Assembly: GCF_000092065.1 (NCBI RefSeq)
Contig: NC_009359.1
Coordinates: 434,001 to 498,000 of the forward strand
Direction: 5' to 3'
Origin: Ostreococcus lucimarinus CCE9901
Lineage: Eukaryota; Chlorophyta; Mamiellophyceae; Mamiellales; Bathycoccaceae
DNA: 64,000 bases
Below are positions 28,465 to 37,628 of this stretch, in pieces. Under the pieces are notes generated by a model that saw only the letters and a list, made by a program, of their open reading frames with translations, was not told the DNA's origin and ran no database searches. A program made the position numbers and the translations under genes. Numbering within the stretch: the stretch's first letter is position 1; every line of letters starts with the position of its first letter.

Positions 28465-29493
28465 ATGCTCTTCGACGTTTTCGCGCGCGTCCGATGCCGT
28501 CTGGACATTCTGAACGACATCCTCCTGCAGCGTTATCACTGCAAGCACCTCCCGAGCCGCGCCGAGGACGTCATCGTCGACGACCTGCGCGGCAAGACGT
28601 GCGTTGTGACCGGACCGACGAGCGGAATCGGCGTCACCACCGCGCGTGCGCTCGTCAAACGCGGCGCGCGCGTCGTTTTGGCGTGTCGCACTCCCTCAAA
28701 GGCCGAGGCATTGGTCGAGCGTTGGACGAAGGAGGCGGCGGCGGTCGGGACGGCGCCGCCGGACTGCGCGGTGATGGCGTTGGATTTGGACTCGCTCGCG
28801 AGCGTCGAAGCGTTCGCGAAGGCGTTTCAACAACGTGAGAAACGGTTGGACGTGTTGATCAATAATGCCGGGATTTTCGATATGTCTGGAGCGTACGTCA
28901 GGACGAGCGATGGGCGGGAGCAGCATTTACAGGCGAATTTCCTGGCACCGGCGTTGCTGACGATGACGCTGTTGAACGCTCTGCGAAAGACTGGGGCGGA
29001 GACTGGGGATGCGAGGGTGGTTTTCGTGAGTAGTAAGCTGCACGAATTGTGCACGGGGTTAAATTTGAGTGATATGGACTTTAAACGCTCGTCGTACAGC
29101 TCGCAAGCGGCGTATGCGTCCAGCAAGCTCGCGGAGGTGCTATTCGTAAAGGCGCTCGACGCGCGTCTGCGCGCAAAGGCGCCGGGCACGCGCGCGCTGG
29201 TGTTGCACCCTGGAAACATCGTCACTGGCGTCGTTCGCACGCTTCCGATGTGGTTACAGTCTTTGTATAAGATATTATTCGAGCGAATTTTGCTCACTGC
29301 TGACCAAGGCGCGCGATGTTCGCTGTACTGTGCGACAAGAACCGAGGCGGTGGCGAGCGCCACCATCGGGCCGTATTTTACATCCGAGTGCGAGGAGCGT
29401 ACGCCGAGCAAGTATGCGCTCGTCGAAGGCGAGGCAGAGAAGCTGTGGCGATACACACTGAAGGAATTAGGCTTAGAAGATGATATCATCTAG
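28465..29493 (+). CDS. short-chain dehydrogenase/reductase (retinol dehydrogenase/POR-like)
   Basis: 342 residues. Classical SDR with the cofactor motif TGPTSGIG near residue 50, ACRTP (NADP(H) preference suggested by the Arg), NNAG near 132, a catalytic Ser region VVFVSSKLHEL, and Tyr-x3-Lys in AYASSKLAEVLF. The C-terminal half (VLHPGNIVTGVVRTLPMWLQSLYKILFERILLTADQGARCSLYCAT) matches the retinol dehydrogenase/WW-oxidoreductase/TIC32-like branch. The substrate is unknown. The N-terminal ~35 residues contain no clean signal. Its stop lies 22 bases from that of the convergent TMEM131-like gene. Confidence 0.88.
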   Translation: MLFDVFARVRCRLDILNDILLQRYHCKHLPSRAEDVIVDDLRGKTCVVTGPTSGIGVTTARALVKRGARVVLACRTPSKAEALVERWTKEAAAVGTAPPDCAVMALDLDSLASVEAFAKAFQQREKRLDVLINNAGIFDMSGAYVRTSDGREQHLQANFLAPALLTMTLLNALRKTGAETGDARVVFVSSKLHELCTGLNLSDMDFKRSSYSSQAAYASSKLAEVLFVKALDARLRAKAPGTRALVLHPGNIVTGVVRTLPMWLQSLYKILFERILLTADQGARCSLYCATRTEAVASATIGPYFTSECEERTPSKYALVEGEAEKLWRYTLKELGLEDDII

Positions 29494-29515
29494 ACTTAGA
29501 CTATTATAAGCGATA

Positions 29516-32500
29516 CTATGAGTGCGAAAAGCTGTCGTCGCGCGAACGACTTTTGCTTTTCTCATCGCGATCCTCTCGCTCCTCCCACTGGGACAACATG
29601 CTTTGCCATCCGCTCCTCGTCGAGCTTTGCGGCGAAAATGGTTCGGAGTCGCGAAGTGACGTGCTTGCTCGCACGCCGTCTCCATCGCTCGGGAAGCTGA
29701 AGAGATTACTAGAATGTAGACCTGTAGTCGATCGAGCGTCACCGCTCCACATGTCGCCGTTTCCGCGGCTGGATGCGGGTGCTGCCCACATGTCGTAATT
29801 GCGAACGCTGCTCGGTCGCGAATGCGGAGGCGTCGTATATTCGCGCACAGATCCAGGTGGCGTGCCTTGCTCTGATCTACGTGCGTACGAATCGTCACCG
29901 ATCGCTTCTGAAAACATCGTGTTGTACATATCAAAGTGCGCCTGAGGCGAACCCCTTTCGCCGGCGTGCGATGTCGCCTTGTCCGACGAAGCGACTGATA
30001 GTGTTTTTTTACGAAAAACAGAGCGTGGTGCTAACCGAACGGGGCCAAGCGGCTTGGTCACAACGTTCTGCGTCTTTTCAGCTTCGACTCTTTGCTGCGA
30101 TTTTTTATCACGGGCTCGTCTCTGCTTTTGATCGGTCTCAGAGCGGGACCCCTTCGCCTTGTCTCTGCCTGTCTCTGCCTTCTCTTTCTTGCGAGGCGTC
30201 GTTTCATTCTCCTTCTTTCCTTTACGTCGGTTTGGCTCTTGCACTAGTATGCGATCGACCGGCGGTTTGTGCTTCTCAACTGCCGTCAATTCGTGGTTGA
30301 TCAAGGCAGAATCATCACTTTGCTGCGTCGCAGCGACAGACACGGGCTCTTCGAGCTCAGGTTCATCGACGATTTGTTCCCGCTCTGCTTCTGAACTTGA
30401 ACTTTCTCCATGAATCATCTCACCAATTCGATCCACGGTTGCTTTCTCCGCATCTTCATCATCCACGGAGCACGGCTCTTGCGCGGATCGTCGGAACATT
30501 TCATCTTGGACAGCGTCGCGCGGTGAGCCCGCGGGCGAATCAATTTCTCGTCGCGACGCTGTCCCATAGACCACCACGATGCACGCTAACGCCAACACAA
30601 CACGAACATAAATCGATGTACTCATCGGAGTCTCCGTCTCAACTACTGATGTACCAGAGTACCCGATGAGCTCGATACATTCCAGGAGCGTGTCGTCATT
30701 TTTTATGCACACGGCCGCCTTGTACGTCGTTTGACGCGAACGAGGATCGAACACGGTGGACAGCACGTCTATCTGTTGCTCAGGTCTCAAGCATACGCCA
30801 CCGCGATCGATCTTGTAGTTTGGAACAAAACCTGGATCGACCGATGTTTGTCGGAGCCCATTTTCATAAACGCTCGCGTACGCTCGCGCGGCTCTGATAT
30901 TTGTTTGGAAAAGCGATTGCTCGAGCGTCTGCGTCTGCCGACCATTCCATCGGCGAGATGGAGCCGAGTTCGTGAGGATTGGGAGAACACGCAAGCACAA
31001 TACGCGCGTGGTCGACGGATTTTTCACGCTGATTACTGTCGGCACGTCCTTTGTCGCGATAACGACGTGCTCCGACGTACCCAAAACGTTGACGTCTTCG
31101 GACGTGACGTCTAAAAATCTGGGAAACGTGATTTTCGCACGCACTTCAACCGTATGATGGCCATTCTGTGCTTCCGAAGAAAATATCACTCGACCGGACG
31201 CAGTCAATGCTCCATCTTCTTCGAGTCGCTTCATGGAACGGTGAAGCTTTTCTAACCGACGCACGTCTACTTTCGATATTGATTCCTCGAGATAGTCTTC
31301 TTCGATGGCTCCCTTGTATTTCTTGAAGCGATTGGACCACGATTTCAGCCGCGCAGTTTCTGCGAAATGCGACAACTCGTTCCTTTGACGCGTAGTGTCG
31401 AACGTTATCACACCAATCGAACTCGATTCGCCAGCGTGCACTGTGGAGTCCACAATACTTTCAAACTCTAAAAAGTCTGACTCCGTCTCGAGGTTTCCAG
31501 AAACGGCAACCGGAATGCCGTGCGTGCTATGCACCATGACCTCACGCCTGATCGGTATGAGATCCTTTTGAATAAGTTCAGTGACTGGAACTGTAACTTC
31601 TATTTCGCCGTCCTCACTAAAGACTTTACCATCCGTCGACACTAGACGTAATCGCGTCGCCGTTTTAACACCAAGGCTCGTGGTGAGCGCCAGCTCGGCA
31701 CCTTCTTTCTCCAATTTTTCCAATTCCGTCGGCGCCGCGGTTAACTGTAAATCTAAAGTCGCTCCCGGCTCAAGCTTACCCTGAACTACTTGAGTACACG
31801 TCGATCCAGAACGTTCGATGCAATCATCGATTGCGAATACTTCGTCAACGTCAACGTCAACGTCGCGATAGCTTGCGTCGGCGTTCAATGAAAACATCGA
31901 TCCGGTAACGCTGCGCGTCCCTTTGATGATCATCGTGTTCACTTCGACCACCACTGGGTTGTGGTTGGTAAATTTGACGCGCATTTTGCGTTTGAGGCCT
32001 ACACCAACCACGCCAAAATCAACTGTGCTCGACACCGTGAGCTCACCGCTATAAACAATCACTGGAATCTTCGTCCCCGTTGACGTGTTGTTGTGCAACA
32101 GACTCAACGTCGTCGCCATTGCCGTCAGGAAGCTCTTCGGGCGATATTCTATTTCGACGGTGAATGACTGTCCTGCGCTAACGACTTCTTCGTTGATGTG
32201 TGTCAGTGGAACGATCTGTGCGCCAGTGCTGATGATATCCTCCACTGGAAGTTTCCATGAGCGTAACTTCACCGCTTGAGTAAAGGTGTTTTTTATTTGT
32301 ATCTTGCGCTTGACGATGTGCGAGTCAGTCGGAACTGCATCGCCGAAAGGTCCGACAGGGGCTTGAAATATCAACTGGTCGGCATCATACGTCAGTGATC
32401 CGTGCACGACTTGGGCCGAATAAGGCACGCGTAATAGCGCGGACGAGATGTTCGTGTGCACGCGAATGACGCCGTGAAAGTTGCCCTCGACGCTTCCTGT

Positions 32501-33709
32501 GCGTGTAATACGCGCGACTCGCATTGTCGTGAGCGATGGTACGATGGTTCCTTTGCCAAACTTGATCGATAGCTCTCTATCCATGTCTTCGGTGAACACC
32601 GAACGAATCTCAATTGGGGTTTTGCGAGCGTTGAATATGTGCAAATACTTGGTGCTCTTGTCCCTCGCGCTTGCCAAATCTTTGAACTCGAAATGTTTCT
32701 CAACAACGTAAATCAAATCGCGCTGAGGTGTAACCGTGAACGGAATCCGCATGAGCGCGGATTCAGAGGTGATATTGAGCACCACTGTACCTTTGATACT
32801 CGTGCGCTTGTCATCCGTTCCAGCGAATTCATCTTTGCGAATTAATACGCGCAAGCGTAAAATCGGAGCGCGCTCGCCCGGAAGTAAATCCCACTTCCCT
32901 ACCTGCGAAACTCTATCGGCTTCGTTGATCACCTTTTGTGAGCGCACGCTCTCTTCGCTAATCTCAAACAACGCAGGCTCGAGAGTGACTTCTGGCGTCG
33001 TCGTGAATGCGCTCAAGATCGCGACTGATGCCGCAGTCGGATTATACATGACCAAATCGTACTCGACCGGCACGTCAAAGGGTACGCTTTCCTGCAACGC
33101 CGTAAACTCATACGGGCTCCTATACACCGTCGACGTCAGGAGCTGAACCAGCGGTCCCGCACTGGTGTTAAACAATAATGTGTTGCGAAATTGGCCAACC
33201 TGCTGCGGATTAAACCGCGCGTCGTACGCGCGCTTCTTCCCAGGCTCGATCCTCTCCCCCGGCTCGAAATCGTTCAAGTACCACCACGAACTATCCGTGG
33301 ACCATCCGTGCACGACGACATCTTCCGTTCCGAGATTCTCCAAGCGAACAGCCGTCTCAGTCTCGCGAAACAACGCCACGCCATCGCTCACGACGACGTT
33401 CGGCGTCGCCTTCGCGCACACCGCGTTGTCCGGCGTCGAGCAGCTCCCCGCCTTGGGCAGCCCGTTGGACATCTTGTACAGCGCCTTCAACGCGTCGCCG
33501 TCCGGCAGGCGTATCTTATGCATAAACTCGAACGTTCGGTCGGCCATGTCCGCGCCCGCGCCCGCGCACGACGGCGCGACGACGGCGAAGATCGCGAGGA
33601 CGATTCCGACGAAATCTAATCGCGACGCCAAAATCGTTTGACGCCGTCGCGTCGCGCGCGCGCGCGGCGTCGCACGAGACCCATCGAGAATCAGTCTGTG
33701 TTGTTTCAT
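29516..33709 (-). CDS. TMEM131-like secretory pathway membrane protein
   Basis: 1397 residues. A basic N terminus leads into a hydrophobic signal (LDFVGIVLAIFAVVAPSCAGAGA). A long lumenal region of Ig-like/ASH-type beta domains follows. Repeated themes are LENLGTEDVVVHGWSTDSSWWYLNDF, FNPQQVGQFRNTLLFNTSAGPL, and IKNTFTQAVKLRSWKLP later on. One transmembrane helix lies near residue 1085 (YVRVVLALACIVVVYG). The cytosolic tail (about 300 residues) is charged and disordered. This is the layout of TMEM131, which in animals recruits collagen cargo and TRAPPIII/COPII. The alga has no collagen, so a general secretion role is inferred. The reading frame is intact throughout. Confidence 0.8.
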   Translation of the reverse strand: MKQHRLILDGSRATPRARATRRRQTILASRLDFVGIVLAIFAVVAPSCAGAGADMADRTFEFMHKIRLPDGDALKALYKMSNGLPKAGSCSTPDNAVCAKATPNVVVSDGVALFRETETAVRLENLGTEDVVVHGWSTDSSWWYLNDFEPGERIEPGKKRAYDARFNPQQVGQFRNTLLFNTSAGPLVQLLTSTVYRSPYEFTALQESVPFDVPVEYDLVMYNPTAASVAILSAFTTTPEVTLEPALFEISEESVRSQKVINEADRVSQVGKWDLLPGERAPILRLRVLIRKDEFAGTDDKRTSIKGTVVLNITSESALMRIPFTVTPQRDLIYVVEKHFEFKDLASARDKSTKYLHIFNARKTPIEIRSVFTEDMDRELSIKFGKGTIVPSLTTMRVARITRTGSVEGNFHGVIRVHTNISSALLRVPYSAQVVHGSLTYDADQLIFQAPVGPFGDAVPTDSHIVKRKIQIKNTFTQAVKLRSWKLPVEDIISTGAQIVPLTHINEEVVSAGQSFTVEIEYRPKSFLTAMATTLSLLHNNTSTGTKIPVIVYSGELTVSSTVDFGVVGVGLKRKMRVKFTNHNPVVVEVNTMIIKGTRSVTGSMFSLNADASYRDVDVDVDEVFAIDDCIERSGSTCTQVVQGKLEPGATLDLQLTAAPTELEKLEKEGAELALTTSLGVKTATRLRLVSTDGKVFSEDGEIEVTVPVTELIQKDLIPIRREVMVHSTHGIPVAVSGNLETESDFLEFESIVDSTVHAGESSSIGVITFDTTRQRNELSHFAETARLKSWSNRFKKYKGAIEEDYLEESISKVDVRRLEKLHRSMKRLEEDGALTASGRVIFSSEAQNGHHTVEVRAKITFPRFLDVTSEDVNVLGTSEHVVIATKDVPTVISVKNPSTTRVLCLRVLPILTNSAPSRRWNGRQTQTLEQSLFQTNIRAARAYASVYENGLRQTSVDPGFVPNYKIDRGGVCLRPEQQIDVLSTVFDPRSRQTTYKAAVCIKNDDTLLECIELIGYSGTSVVETETPMSTSIYVRVVLALACIVVVYGTASRREIDSPAGSPRDAVQDEMFRRSAQEPCSVDDEDAEKATVDRIGEMIHGESSSSEAEREQIVDEPELEEPVSVAATQQSDDSALINHELTAVEKHKPPVDRILVQEPNRRKGKKENETTPRKKEKAETGRDKAKGSRSETDQKQRRARDKKSQQRVEAEKTQNVVTKPLGPVRLAPRSVFRKKTLSVASSDKATSHAGERGSPQAHFDMYNTMFSEAIGDDSYARRSEQGTPPGSVREYTTPPHSRPSSVRNYDMWAAPASSRGNGDMWSGDARSTTGLHSSNLFSFPSDGDGVRASTSLRDSEPFSPQSSTRSGWQSMLSQWEEREDRDEKSKSRSRDDSFSHS

Positions 33710-33814
33710 TTGACCGCGCGCGCGACGCCCGCGCGCGCGACGCCGACGCGTGGCGCTGTGCGGTTTGCGACGCGGCGTGTCGGTGAATCTTTCTTTTTTA
33801 CAGTGCTTCGAGCG

Positions 33815-34810
33815 CTAGCGCGCGCCGGTTCCGTCATTCATCGCGCGGCGTCGTTCTAGGGGCGTGCTATTTTTGAGACGTTTTTCTCGCGGACTCGTCG
33901 TGGTCTGGGTCGACGGGGAAGGCGCGGCGACGCGACGCGGTATTTCTCTGCGTTTGGACGTCGCCGCCGCTTTGGGCGTCGCCGGCGATTTGGACGTCGC
34001 CGGCGAGAACTCGGGGACGGCGGCAGAGCGCGAAGACCTACCGGTTTGAGCGTCCGAATCGCGCGGTGGTGTGGCTTGACCCAGTCGTTTCGCTCGTAAC
34101 TCCGTGCGTTTGGCGTTGACGTCGCGGGCGAACGATTCCACTTCGCGTTCCTTCGCGTTGGCCGCCTCGACGATGGCGTCGAAGCGTTCCGTGGCGGCGA
34201 CGAATTCGCGCGGTAACACCGGTTTCACCGCGCTCGGCAGGATCGACGTCCCCGATATGACGAGCGCCACGAGCGCGGCGCCCAAGATGTACGGCCCGAG
34301 CGCGATCGCCGTCGCGATCGCCAACGCCGCCGCCGCCTCCTCCGGATGCGTCGAGATTTCCTCCGCCGCGCGCTCCAAAAACTTGAGCGTCTCCACCGGA
34401 TGCGCGATCGCCGCGATCGCCCCCACCGCGACGAGCGACGGAAACAACAAAAACTTCCACGCCGCGTCGACCACGAGCGGGACGAGCCAAACCAGCGCCA
34501 GTCCGCACGCCGCCGCGAGCGCCGGGTGCGTCGACGCGTACGCGAGCGCCCCCAGCGCGTCGGCGCTCGACACATCCCCCACGACGCGCCCGTCCATCGC
34601 CCGCGCGACCGCCGACGCGACGCGTTCGTCGAGCGCGTACTCTTCCATCCCACCGAGCGCGCGCGCGCGCGTCGGCGTCCCCGTACCGTCGTCGCCCCGT
34701 CGTCGCCGCGTCGTCGCGCGCGTCATCCGTCGTCGGCCCAGCGCCCGCGCGCCGTCGCGCGCCGACGTCCGCGCGCGCGCGCGCGCGGCGCGCGTTCGCG
34801 CGATCGCCAT
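33815..34810 (-). CDS. plastid-type membrane protein of unknown function
   Basis: 331 residues from the ATG at 34810. The first ~50 are Arg/Ala/Thr-rich, suiting a transit peptide. The core (about 75-195) has three or four hydrophobic helices (ALAAACGLALVWLVPLVVDA, FLLFPSLVAVGAIAAIA, ALAIATAIALGPYILGAALVALVISG) separated by an amphipathic VETLKFLERAAEEIS helix. A short coiled coil (FDAIVEAANAKEREVESFARDVNAKRTEL) and a Ser/Pro/Thr/Arg-rich tail close it. The frame is open well upstream, but there it runs antisense to the CRIPT-OCRE gene. The family is not recognised; the targeting is inferred from composition only. Confidence 0.65.
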   Translation of the reverse strand: MAIARTRAARARARTSARDGARALGRRRMTRATTRRRRGDDGTGTPTRARALGGMEEYALDERVASAVARAMDGRVVGDVSSADALGALAYASTHPALAAACGLALVWLVPLVVDAAWKFLLFPSLVAVGAIAAIAHPVETLKFLERAAEEISTHPEEAAAALAIATAIALGPYILGAALVALVISGTSILPSAVKPVLPREFVAATERFDAIVEAANAKEREVESFARDVNAKRTELRAKRLGQATPPRDSDAQTGRSSRSAAVPEFSPATSKSPATPKAAATSKRREIPRRVAAPSPSTQTTTSPREKRLKNSTPLERRRAMNDGTGAR

Positions 34811-34883
34811 CGCGCGCCGTCGCCGCGGCGAGGCGTCGCGCGCGCCGCGCTGTCCGGTCGTCGCATCGCGACGCGCGGGCGAA

Positions 34884-35717
34884 ATGGTGTGCGCGGCGTG
34901 CGAGCGAAAGCGACGCGCGCGCGGCGACGACGCGCTCGTGCACAGCCGACCGATGTCGCGGCGGGACCTCGCGCTCGAAGGCGCGCGCGCGCTCGACGCG
35001 CGAAGGCCGGTGAACGAGAACAAGGCGCTCGCGGCGATGCGACGGACGCCGTACGGCCGACCGGGCGAGCGACGCGCGACGTGCGCGGTGTGCCGGTGCG
35101 CGCTGCGGGACGGTGGGACGCACTGTAACGCGTGCGCGTACGCGAGAGGGGTGTGCTCGGGGTGCGGGGTGAAGATTATGGACGTGAGCGCGTACAACGG
35201 GCACGACGCGGCGGCGACGACGACGACGAACGCGAGGGACGCGGCGGCGAGCGTGAGGGATCGCGCGGACGTGAGCACGGAGGACGTCGAGCGGAAGGAG
35301 GCGGTGAAGACGAGGGCGAGAGTAGGGACGAAGGCGACGGCGATGGCGAAGGAGGAGGACGAGGACGAGGACGAGGGCGAAGACGCGGCGGAGGCGGAGG
35401 CGGAGGCGGAGACGCGCGCGCCGCCCGCGACGTCGACGGCGTTGGCCGGACCGACGAGCGCGGCGGACGCGGCGCGAGAGATGGGACAGGCGGCGAACGG
35501 GGGTGAGGTGAGCGCGTGGCGGTTGGACACGAAGAGTGGGTACTATTACGACGTCGCCGCGCAGGTGTATTACGATCCAAAGACGGGCGGGTACTTTGAC
35601 TGTAAGACGCAGCAGTGGACGATGCCGGAGAAAAAGACCAGCAGCGAGATCCAGAAAGGAATTAAAACCGGGTCGTTCAAGGATGGCACGCGGAAACCCG
35701 ACAGATTCGGGCTTTGA
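34884..35717 (+). CDS. CRIPT zinc-finger protein fused to a C-terminal OCRE domain
   Basis: 277 residues. Residues 1-~105 match CRIPT closely in arrangement. They start MVCAACERK, contain the invariant NENKAL, PYG and four further Cys pairs (CAVCRCAL, HCNACAYARGVCSGCGVKIMD), and so form the zinc-binding CRIPT fold. A charged low-complexity linker (Asp/Glu/Ala repeats, about 110-210) follows. Then comes a clear OCRE domain (about 215-255) with its aromatic repeats WRLDTKSGYYYD, VYYDPKTGGYFD and QQWTMPE. CRIPT is now known as a spliceosome-associated factor, and OCRE domains occur in splicing regulators RBM5/RBM10. The fusion therefore makes functional sense. Ordinary CRIPT is about 100 residues without this extension. 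The start ATG gives exactly the CRIPT N terminus. Confidence 0.88.
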   Translation: MVCAACERKRRARGDDALVHSRPMSRRDLALEGARALDARRPVNENKALAAMRRTPYGRPGERRATCAVCRCALRDGGTHCNACAYARGVCSGCGVKIMDVSAYNGHDAAATTTTNARDAAASVRDRADVSTEDVERKEAVKTRARVGTKATAMAKEEDEDEDEGEDAAEAEAEAETRAPPATSTALAGPTSAADAAREMGQAANGGEVSAWRLDTKSGYYYDVAAQVYYDPKTGGYFDCKTQQWTMPEKKTSSEIQKGIKTGSFKDGTRKPDRFGL

Positions 35718-35779
35718 GTCTTCCGTCTCGTCTAATCAAAAACGTTTGTATTATAATACTGTCCTCGCGGGAGCAACTT

Positions 35780-36682
35780 TTACGCGCAGTTCGTCATGAG
35801 CCATTCGACGCACTCCTGAACATCGCCGCCGCACGTGTCGAGCGCATCGAGGCAATTCTTTCGTGCAAATCCCATGTTCATCAGCATCTCCACCGGACCA
35901 TCGCTCTCGACGACGGCGATGGTTTCGTACGCCGCGTCGTCGTCGCTGTCGTCGGTTTTGGATTTCTTGTTCCCTCGCTTCACCGGCGTCTTCGTCGCGC
36001 GTTTCGCGGCCGGGGCCGGGGTCTTTTTCGCCTTATTCTCTGCGGTGGTGGCGGCGGTCGTGGCTGCTTCGTTCAGTTGCACGCGCAAATTCTCGACGCG
36101 ACTGCGAAGCGCCTTGAGCATGGCAATCTTCTGCGACTTGTTCAACCCTTCCGGCGACAACGTCGTCGCGTCCGCCTTCACGATCGTCTTCGCCTCGGCC
36201 GGCACGATATCATTCTTCCCCATGTATCTCTGCGCCCCGAGCGCGGCCGCGCGCGGCGGCGCGGGGAGTTCAATCGCCTCCACCTCTTCCTCCGACAGCC
36301 CGTATTTTTTCAAATTTTCCTCTCGCAGCTCCTTGAGCGCCTCCTTCGCTCGAATCCCCCCTTGATTCGTGATCAACCCATTCTTCCGCGTCACGTCCGT
36401 CAGCGCGTCGTTATCCATTCTGATCCGATCGACGTCCAATTTCATCCCCGAATACGCCGCCAGCGACTGTATCCCGAGCAACCGTTGCGTCTGTCCGTTC
36501 AGCTGTTGAATCTGCTTCCCCGGCAGCACGCCGCTGTCGACGATCTGCACCCACTTCCCGATCCCAAACTTCTTCAGGCACTGTCGCAGCGCGTACGCCT
36601 CATCCTTCGTCCATCCCGGGCTCGGCGTGAAGTTCCACAGCGACCGCGCGTCGCCAATCTTCGGTCCGGCGCCCTCCGCCAT
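35780..36682 (-). CDS. Myb/SANT-like protein with C-terminal UBA domain
   Basis: 300 residues. The N-terminal region has a SANT/Myb-like helix-turn-helix (GWTKDEAYALRQCLKKFGIGKWVQIVDSGVLPGKQIQQL, about residues 23-62) with the expected spaced tryptophans. A helical middle follows, with SEEEVEAIELPAPPRAAALG and a SQKIAMLKALRSRVENLRVQL coiled coil. A basic Lys/Thr/Pro/Ala-rich stretch and then a UBA domain end the protein (VEMLMNMGFARKNCLDALDTCGGDVQECVEWLM, about 262-297). The MGF and following helix-3 pattern is typical of UBA, so it may bind ubiquitin. Similar Myb-like proteins are known in protists, but I cannot name an ortholog. The ATG is placed at the first Met before conserved sequence. 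Confidence 0.75.
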   Translation of the reverse strand: MAEGAGPKIGDARSLWNFTPSPGWTKDEAYALRQCLKKFGIGKWVQIVDSGVLPGKQIQQLNGQTQRLLGIQSLAAYSGMKLDVDRIRMDNDALTDVTRKNGLITNQGGIRAKEALKELREENLKKYGLSEEEVEAIELPAPPRAAALGAQRYMGKNDIVPAEAKTIVKADATTLSPEGLNKSQKIAMLKALRSRVENLRVQLNEAATTAATTAENKAKKTPAPAAKRATKTPVKRGNKKSKTDDSDDDAAYETIAVVESDGPVEMLMNMGFARKNCLDALDTCGGDVQECVEWLMTNCA

Positions 36683-36884
36683 CGCGTCGTCGCCCGTCGC
36701 GCGTCCCCGTTCGAGCCTTCGCGCGCGGTCGCGCCGTTCCCTCGTCTGTCGCGCGCTATCCCGCGCGGCGTCGAGTCGCGCCTCACGCGCGCGTCGTCGC
36801 GCACTCGCGAGCGCGCGTCGTCGCGCGCGTCGTCGTGTGCGAAGGATCGTTTTCAAATCCCACCGAAACGCCCGCAGACGGCAG

Positions 36885-37397
36885 ATGGCGACGCGCGCGG
36901 GCGCCGCGGACGCGCGCGTCGCGGTCCCGCGCGCGCGTCGGTCGACGCGCGCGTCTCGCGCGCGCGCGAAGGCGCGTCGCGGCGACGAAACGCGCCGCGC
37001 GTCGACGCTGTTCGGGGACGAAACGCGCGGAAGCGTCGACGCCGACCAAGCCTGGGTCGCCGGCATGGTGCGATTTTGGCTCGACGAGGAGTGGGAGCGC
37101 GGCGCGACGATCAATCGCGACATCGGCGTCGCCGCGGGCGCGAGCTACGCGAGGTGCGTGGCGCAGATGGCGCGCGAGGGCGAGGACGAGGTGCTGCAGC
37201 GACTCGTCATGGCGCTCGCCGCGGATCTCGCGGATTTCGACTTCGCCGACAGCTTCGTGAGCGCGTTCGAGGTGGCGAACAAAGTGATCGAGATGTTGAT
37301 GCTGCGCGCGGGCGTTGACGTGTGCTGCGTGGGCGAGGATGACATCACGCGGGCGGCGCGGTACGAGGCGACGTTGGAGTCGAGGCGCGACGACTAG
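36885..37397 (+). CDS. small conserved-looking protein (WLDEEW), probable plastid protein
   Basis: 170 residues. An Arg/Ala/Ser-rich leader of about 45 residues is followed by a compact helical domain: WVAGMVRFWLDEEWERGATINRDIGVAAGASYARCVAQMAREGEDEV, then LQRLVMALAADLADFDFADSFVSAFEVANKVIEMLMLRAGVDVC. The leader composition suggests a transit peptide. The domain has the feel of a small cyanobacterial/plastid protein family, but I do not recognise it. The stop codon context is duplicated in the tandem repeat that follows. Confidence 0.6.
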   Translation: MATRAGAADARVAVPRARRSTRASRARAKARRGDETRRASTLFGDETRGSVDADQAWVAGMVRFWLDEEWERGATINRDIGVAAGASYARCVAQMAREGEDEVLQRLVMALAADLADFDFADSFVSAFEVANKVIEMLMLRAGVDVCCVGEDDITRAARYEATLESRRDD

Positions 37398-37603
37398 ACT
37401 GTGATTTATAAACGCGCGCGTCGATTGATTGATTGATTTGATTGATGATTTATTTCGGCGCGTTCGCGTGATTCGTCGTCGATCGTCTCGCGCGGCGCAA
37501 CGACGACTAGACTGTGATTTGTAAACGCGCGCGTTGATTTGATTGATTTATTTCGGCGCGTTCGCGTGATTCGTCGTCGATCGTCTCGCGCGGGACAACG
37601 TCG
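37388..37603. repeat. ~113-bp tandem duplication spanning a stop codon
   Basis: Two copies are offset by 113 bases (37388 and 37501). Each starts cgacgactagactgtgattt. Copy 2 differs by a T-to-G change and by a 12-13 base deletion in the gattgattgattt run. Copy 1 begins within the last codons and stop of the WLDEEW gene. Copy 2 sits just upstream of STT3, so its promoter/5' UTR partly derives from the neighbour's 3' end. Confidence 0.85.
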
Positions 37604-37628
37604 CGCGGCGACTCGACGCGAGCCAGCG

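Noticed and set aside
29516-33709. Adhesin or bacterial surface protein
   Set aside because: The Ig/ASH-like lumenal repeats, single C-terminal membrane helix and cytosolic tail fit TMEM131. Context is nuclear eukaryotic.
34811-35530. N-terminal extension of the plastid membrane protein frame
   Set aside because: It is antisense to CRIPT-OCRE and lacks an ATG that would give a sensible leader. The ATG at 34810 suffices.
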